A DNA stretch of 64,000 nucleotides from Gyrodactylus bullatarudis (lineage: Eukaryota; Platyhelminthes; Monogenea; Gyrodactylidea; Gyrodactylidae), in assembly GCA_012064415.1 (NCBI GenBank), contig SSNU01000119.1, positions 520,135 through 584,134 of the forward strand, written 5' to 3'. This document shows positions 60,820 to 64,000 of the stretch, in pieces. Numbering within the stretch: the stretch's first letter is position 1; each line of letters starts with the position of its first letter. The translations under genes and the position numbers were made by a program. Below the pieces are notes generated by a model. It did no database searches, was not told where the DNA came from, and was given only the letters and a program-made list of their open reading frames with translations.

Positions 60820-62144
60820 ATGTTAATGGTTGCGCTACTTTTACTTTTGGCTCTTTCACAATCCTACAAAATAATAAATATTCCTGATCCAGAAACTCTT
60901 ATGAATGCTGTAAGTCTAAACATTGTTATTCTCAAGACTCAAATTATAAAAGTTAGAGGATATTCAGTTTCTGAGGAAAGAGTACACACAAAGGATGGCT
61001 ACATACTGACTTTACAAAGAATTCAACCAAGAAAATATCTTCCAAGTAGCTCTATCTTTAAAATTTATTTCAAGTGAAAAAAGTTGTCCTTCTTCAACAT
61101 GGTCTTTTGGATTCTGCGCATACCTGGATAAATAATCCCAATGACCAAAGTCTAGCCTTCATTATGGCAGATTATGGCTATGAAGTTTGGCTTTCTAACA
61201 GTCGTGGAAACACATATTCGAGATCGCATGAAAAATACACTACAGCAGATAGTGAATTTTGGCAATTTTCATGGGATGAAATGGCTCAATACGATCTGCC
61301 AGCCATGATTGATTATATTACGAGCAGAAGCCAAGTCGAGTCTATATACTACGTGGGTCATTCTCAGGGGACAGAAATATTTTTTGCCTTCTTTAACGAT
61401 CATCCAGAGTATTCCCATAAAGTTAGGGCTATGGCTGCCCTTGCCCCTGTCGCCTACATTGGTCATGTCAAGAGTCCTATTAGAATCATAGCCCCTCTGT
61501 GTAGGTCGTATGAGTTTGTAGACTTTTTCGGTGTCAACGAGTTCCTTCCCTCCATGGAGTTGATTAAATTTCTTAGCGCCTACGTTTGCCCAAAGGAACC
61601 AGTTTATGAATTTTGCTCAAACATTGTTTACCTCCTGAGCGGTTATGATGAACCGAATACAAATAAAGTTGGTCTTCTTTATCTAATATTATTACTCTGT
61701 AGACACGTCTACCAATTTACCTAAGTCATACTCCAGCCGGGACATCTGTTCAAAATATGATACATTATTGTCAGGTATATTATTCTCGCACCTGTTTTCC
61801 AAAGTGGTACACTTATATATTTCATTTTTAAGGCAAGCTGGTTGGATGAATTCCAGAAACTTGATTTTGGTGCTTCATTAAACTTGAAAAAATACGGAAG
61901 CCTTGTACCACCCAAGTATGGTTTGGAGAGAATCAAAGTGCCAACAGCTCTATTCTCCGGGGGTCAAGATTGGCTTTCAAGTCCCCAGGATGTCAAGCAT
62001 TTGAAAAGTTTACATGGTAGCATTGTAGACAAGTATTCTCTATTCATCGATTACTACAATCATTTGGATTTTGTCTGGGGTATGGATGCTAAGGAAAAAG
62101 TATATCCGACATTGCTAGAATTTTTCCACGAATACTCTGAATGA
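60820..62144 (+). CDS. Secreted acid lipase (lysosomal/gastric lipase family)
   Basis: Exons 60820-60909, 60937-61045, 61075-61667, 61703-61774 and 61833-62144 give 391 residues, close to the roughly 400 of this family. A cleavable-looking signal peptide (MLMVALLLLLALSQS) opens it. Family marks are KDGYILTLQRI, LQHGLLDSAHTW, GYEVWLSNSRGNTYSR, the nucleophile in YVGHSQGTE, SHTPAGTSVQNMIHY, the acid in FSGGQDWLSSPQD and the catalytic His in YNHLDFVWG. It hydrolyses cholesteryl esters or triglycerides in lysosomes or outside the cell. Introns are 27, 29, 35 and 58 nt. The 27-nt one is in frame with no stop, so retention would insert nine residues. It begins 175 bp after ABCB10 ends. Confidence 0.93.
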
Positions 62145-62276
62145 TAATAATAATAATAATAAATAGAGACATAACATTTGATATGAATCTTGAAACAAAT
62201 AGTTTATTTTTAGCTATTTTTATCAAAGGTTGCAGAGCATTTCTGGGACAGGATAGAAAAATAAATGGTTAGAAGA
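62145..62276. other. Convergent spacer lipase / ING3 with AAT repeat
   Basis: 132 bp between facing stop codons, starting with an (AAT)n run that also supplies an AATAAA-type signal for the lipase. Confidence 0.5.
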
Positions 62277-63972
62277 TTATCGTCGAGACTTTTTCTTTTG
62301 ACTTTTATTACTGCCAGTGTTGGAAATGAGACTGTTTAGGTTGCTGTTGGGGTTATTATTTGCAGTAAACTGATTGGGATGATGTAATTGTTGAGTAGAA
62401 TTAGAGCTATTATTTTGTAGGTTACTAGCCTGGCATGAAGTACAGAACCATTGGCCTCGAGGGGCTACAGACAGACCGACACATTCATAATGAAACCATT
62501 CGAAAGGACAATTGGGATTATCACAGGCTATCATATCTCCATAGCTGACATTACGACAAAAGCAATAAAGTTGAAGGTCGTCGTCATTACCAGAGGAGGC
62601 CTTGTTCTTTTTCTCATTGGCAGTTATAGAGGGAACATTGATATTACTGGTAATTCCATCTTGGTAGGAAGTAGAAGTCTGACTGTGAATGGAGGAGTTG
62701 TCATCGTCGAATCCACTGTTGTTACTTCGCTTATCAGAGAAGGTAGTAACAGAGGATCGGTGATAGTTTTTATCCTGAACAACCTGATTGCCAGCATCGC
62801 TGGAGAGGGGATCATCATTCAAAAAGACAACGTCAGTGGAGTTTAGTAGTGTAGACTCTTCGTCCTTGAAAATTAGCTTTGGATTCACAGATCGACGGGA
62901 ATTCGCAATTCTATTGGCTCTTCGCTGAAAAATTAATTCAAAATTATGTACAATTGGGTAAAAAGTAGAAGAGATGCATTATCGATCATAAAGTTTATTA
63001 TCTCGTGATTTTGATCAACCTTTGAGATTTGACTTACATTACTATTGTTGTTAGCATTCGATGAAGCATTGGAATCAGTATCTTTTAGTTTATCCTGTGC
63101 AATTGCAGATGTACGTGAAATGTATGTTTTATCGTTGAATAGGAATCCCTCTTGACCATGCATGTAGTTTGATGGACTAAGATCCATTGTATTAAAAGAT
63201 TCTAGGGAACATTCACTTTGACGACGAATCATGGAGTTGTTGTGAGGAGTAGGAGTTGTAGAAGGCGAAAAGTACTTGTCTTGAGTACGAGATTTGAGTG
63301 ACTTATTCGATGTTGTTGACGACGACAACATTAAACTTAAATTACGCTTATCACCAGGAATACAGGTCCTATTCGAAGATCCATTAAGATCCAGGAATGG
63401 AGAATAGCCTCCATTTGAAGAGGTATTTATCGACTTGAGCTTCCTGTCTGCTTCAAAGTTAAAAAATTTTATTTACCTTCCAACTTGGAAGACACTAGTC
63501 CGTTTTGGTTGCCAAAGAGAGCATTGATTTCTAGAAAGTGGAGGATAAGAAAACTAAAAAATACTTTTTTCGATTCTCTCAGATATCCCGGAATTATCTG
63601 CTTCGAGTTCCATGCGGAATTTCTCTAGTTCACTATCCAGTTTTTTCATGAGCTTCAAGTACTTTGATAAAAATGATAATAAACATTTTATTGAATTACG
63701 GTACTATAAATTCCAGAAACGATATTCTTCTTTTCATCAGCAAAAGAGGAGATTCTTTCATAAGAACCAACGATTTTATTGAATTCTGAGTTCTGTTCAA
63801 TTTCATTGTGTCTACCATATTTGCAATTTTCGAAGAAAAGTCTTTTTGATTCTCTAATTGATTCAAGACCATCTATGGATAAAATTAGTTTATGGAATAC
63901 TTTGAGTTTGTAAGTCAAGATGCCGGACTGTAGTTAGGTTGTCTTTGAGCTCAGAGGGAAGATTTTCAATAG
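62277..63972 (-). CDS. ING3: ING3 chromatin reader (first exon beyond window)
   Basis: Minus-strand exons 63901-63972, 63700-63872, 63565-63661, 63477-63530, 63038-63447 and 62277-62924 join in phase. The N-terminal ING helical domain is recognisable by IENLPSELKDNL..VRHLDLQTQ and by LDSELEKFRMELEADNSGIS, which is specific to ING3. After a long Ser/Asn-rich linker comes a C-terminal PHD finger: YCFCRNVSYGDMIACDN, CPFEWFHYECVGL, GQWFCTSC, with all C4HC3 ligands. ING3 is the H3K4me3-reading subunit of NuA4/TIP60 acetyltransferase. Introns are 28, 38, 34, 29 and 113 nt. An extra polar, Asn-rich tail of about 45 residues follows the PHD finger. The small first exon should lie just right of 64000. 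Confidence 0.9.
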
Positions 63973-64000
63973 CTTTTCATTAGAAAATAATCTATTACCT

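Noticed and set aside
62451..62846. 131-codon plus-strand frame over ING3
   Set aside because: Antisense to the PHD-finger exon, whose zinc ligands are all conserved on the minus strand.

Overview
This is AT-rich (roughly two-thirds A+T by eye) nuclear DNA from an animal. Its protein families are metazoan: an ACK/TNK2-type tyrosine-kinase homologue, BROX, ABHD16, ING3, SLC17, ABCB10, acid lipase and a class A GPCR. Genes carry GT-AG introns, and many of these are extraordinarily short. Fourteen introns of 23-43 nt can be placed by reading-frame phase, most of them also by family alignment. One is a GC-AG intron of 32 nt. The established animal precedent I know for introns this short is the dicyemid mesozoans, so a dicyemid or similarly reduced spiralian is a reasonable guess, but the species is not proven.

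Layout. 1-10 kb is mostly repeats: foldback (palindromic) elements, plus a nested stack in which a near-perfect 0.8-kb palindrome lies in the 3' region of a Penelope-like retroelement, which itself split a foldback element and left an 11-bp target duplication. 10-14 kb holds an intronless GPCR (+) and a small unrecognised gene assembled from six exons (-). 14-27 kb is gene-poor; it has more foldback elements, one hAT-like non-autonomous element with an 8-bp target duplication, and a few orphan exon-like frames. 27-36.8 kb is gene-dense: a Cys/Pro/Met-rich protein built partly from repeated micro-exons (-), an SLC17 transporter (+), a WW-domain protein (-) head-to-head with BROX (+), and ABHD16 (-). 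37-54 kb is one 17-exon ACK-family gene (SAM, kinase-like, SH3, two CRIB motifs) whose kinase domain has lost catalytic residues. 54.5-60.6 kb is mitochondrial-type ABCB10, with a complete Tc1/mariner-superfamily transposon in an intron. 60.8-62.1 kb is a secreted acid lipase, and 62.3-64 kb is ING3 (-), cut by the window edge.

The host genes are unrelated in pathway: vesicle/ESCRT (BROX), lipid metabolism (ABHD16, lipase), Cdc42 signalling (ACK), mitochondrial transport (ABCB10) and chromatin (ING3). They share only short intergenic spacers, convergent or divergent pairing, and the tiny introns. Exon boundaries were derived by hand from splice-site sequence, phase consistency and remembered family alignments; no search was run.
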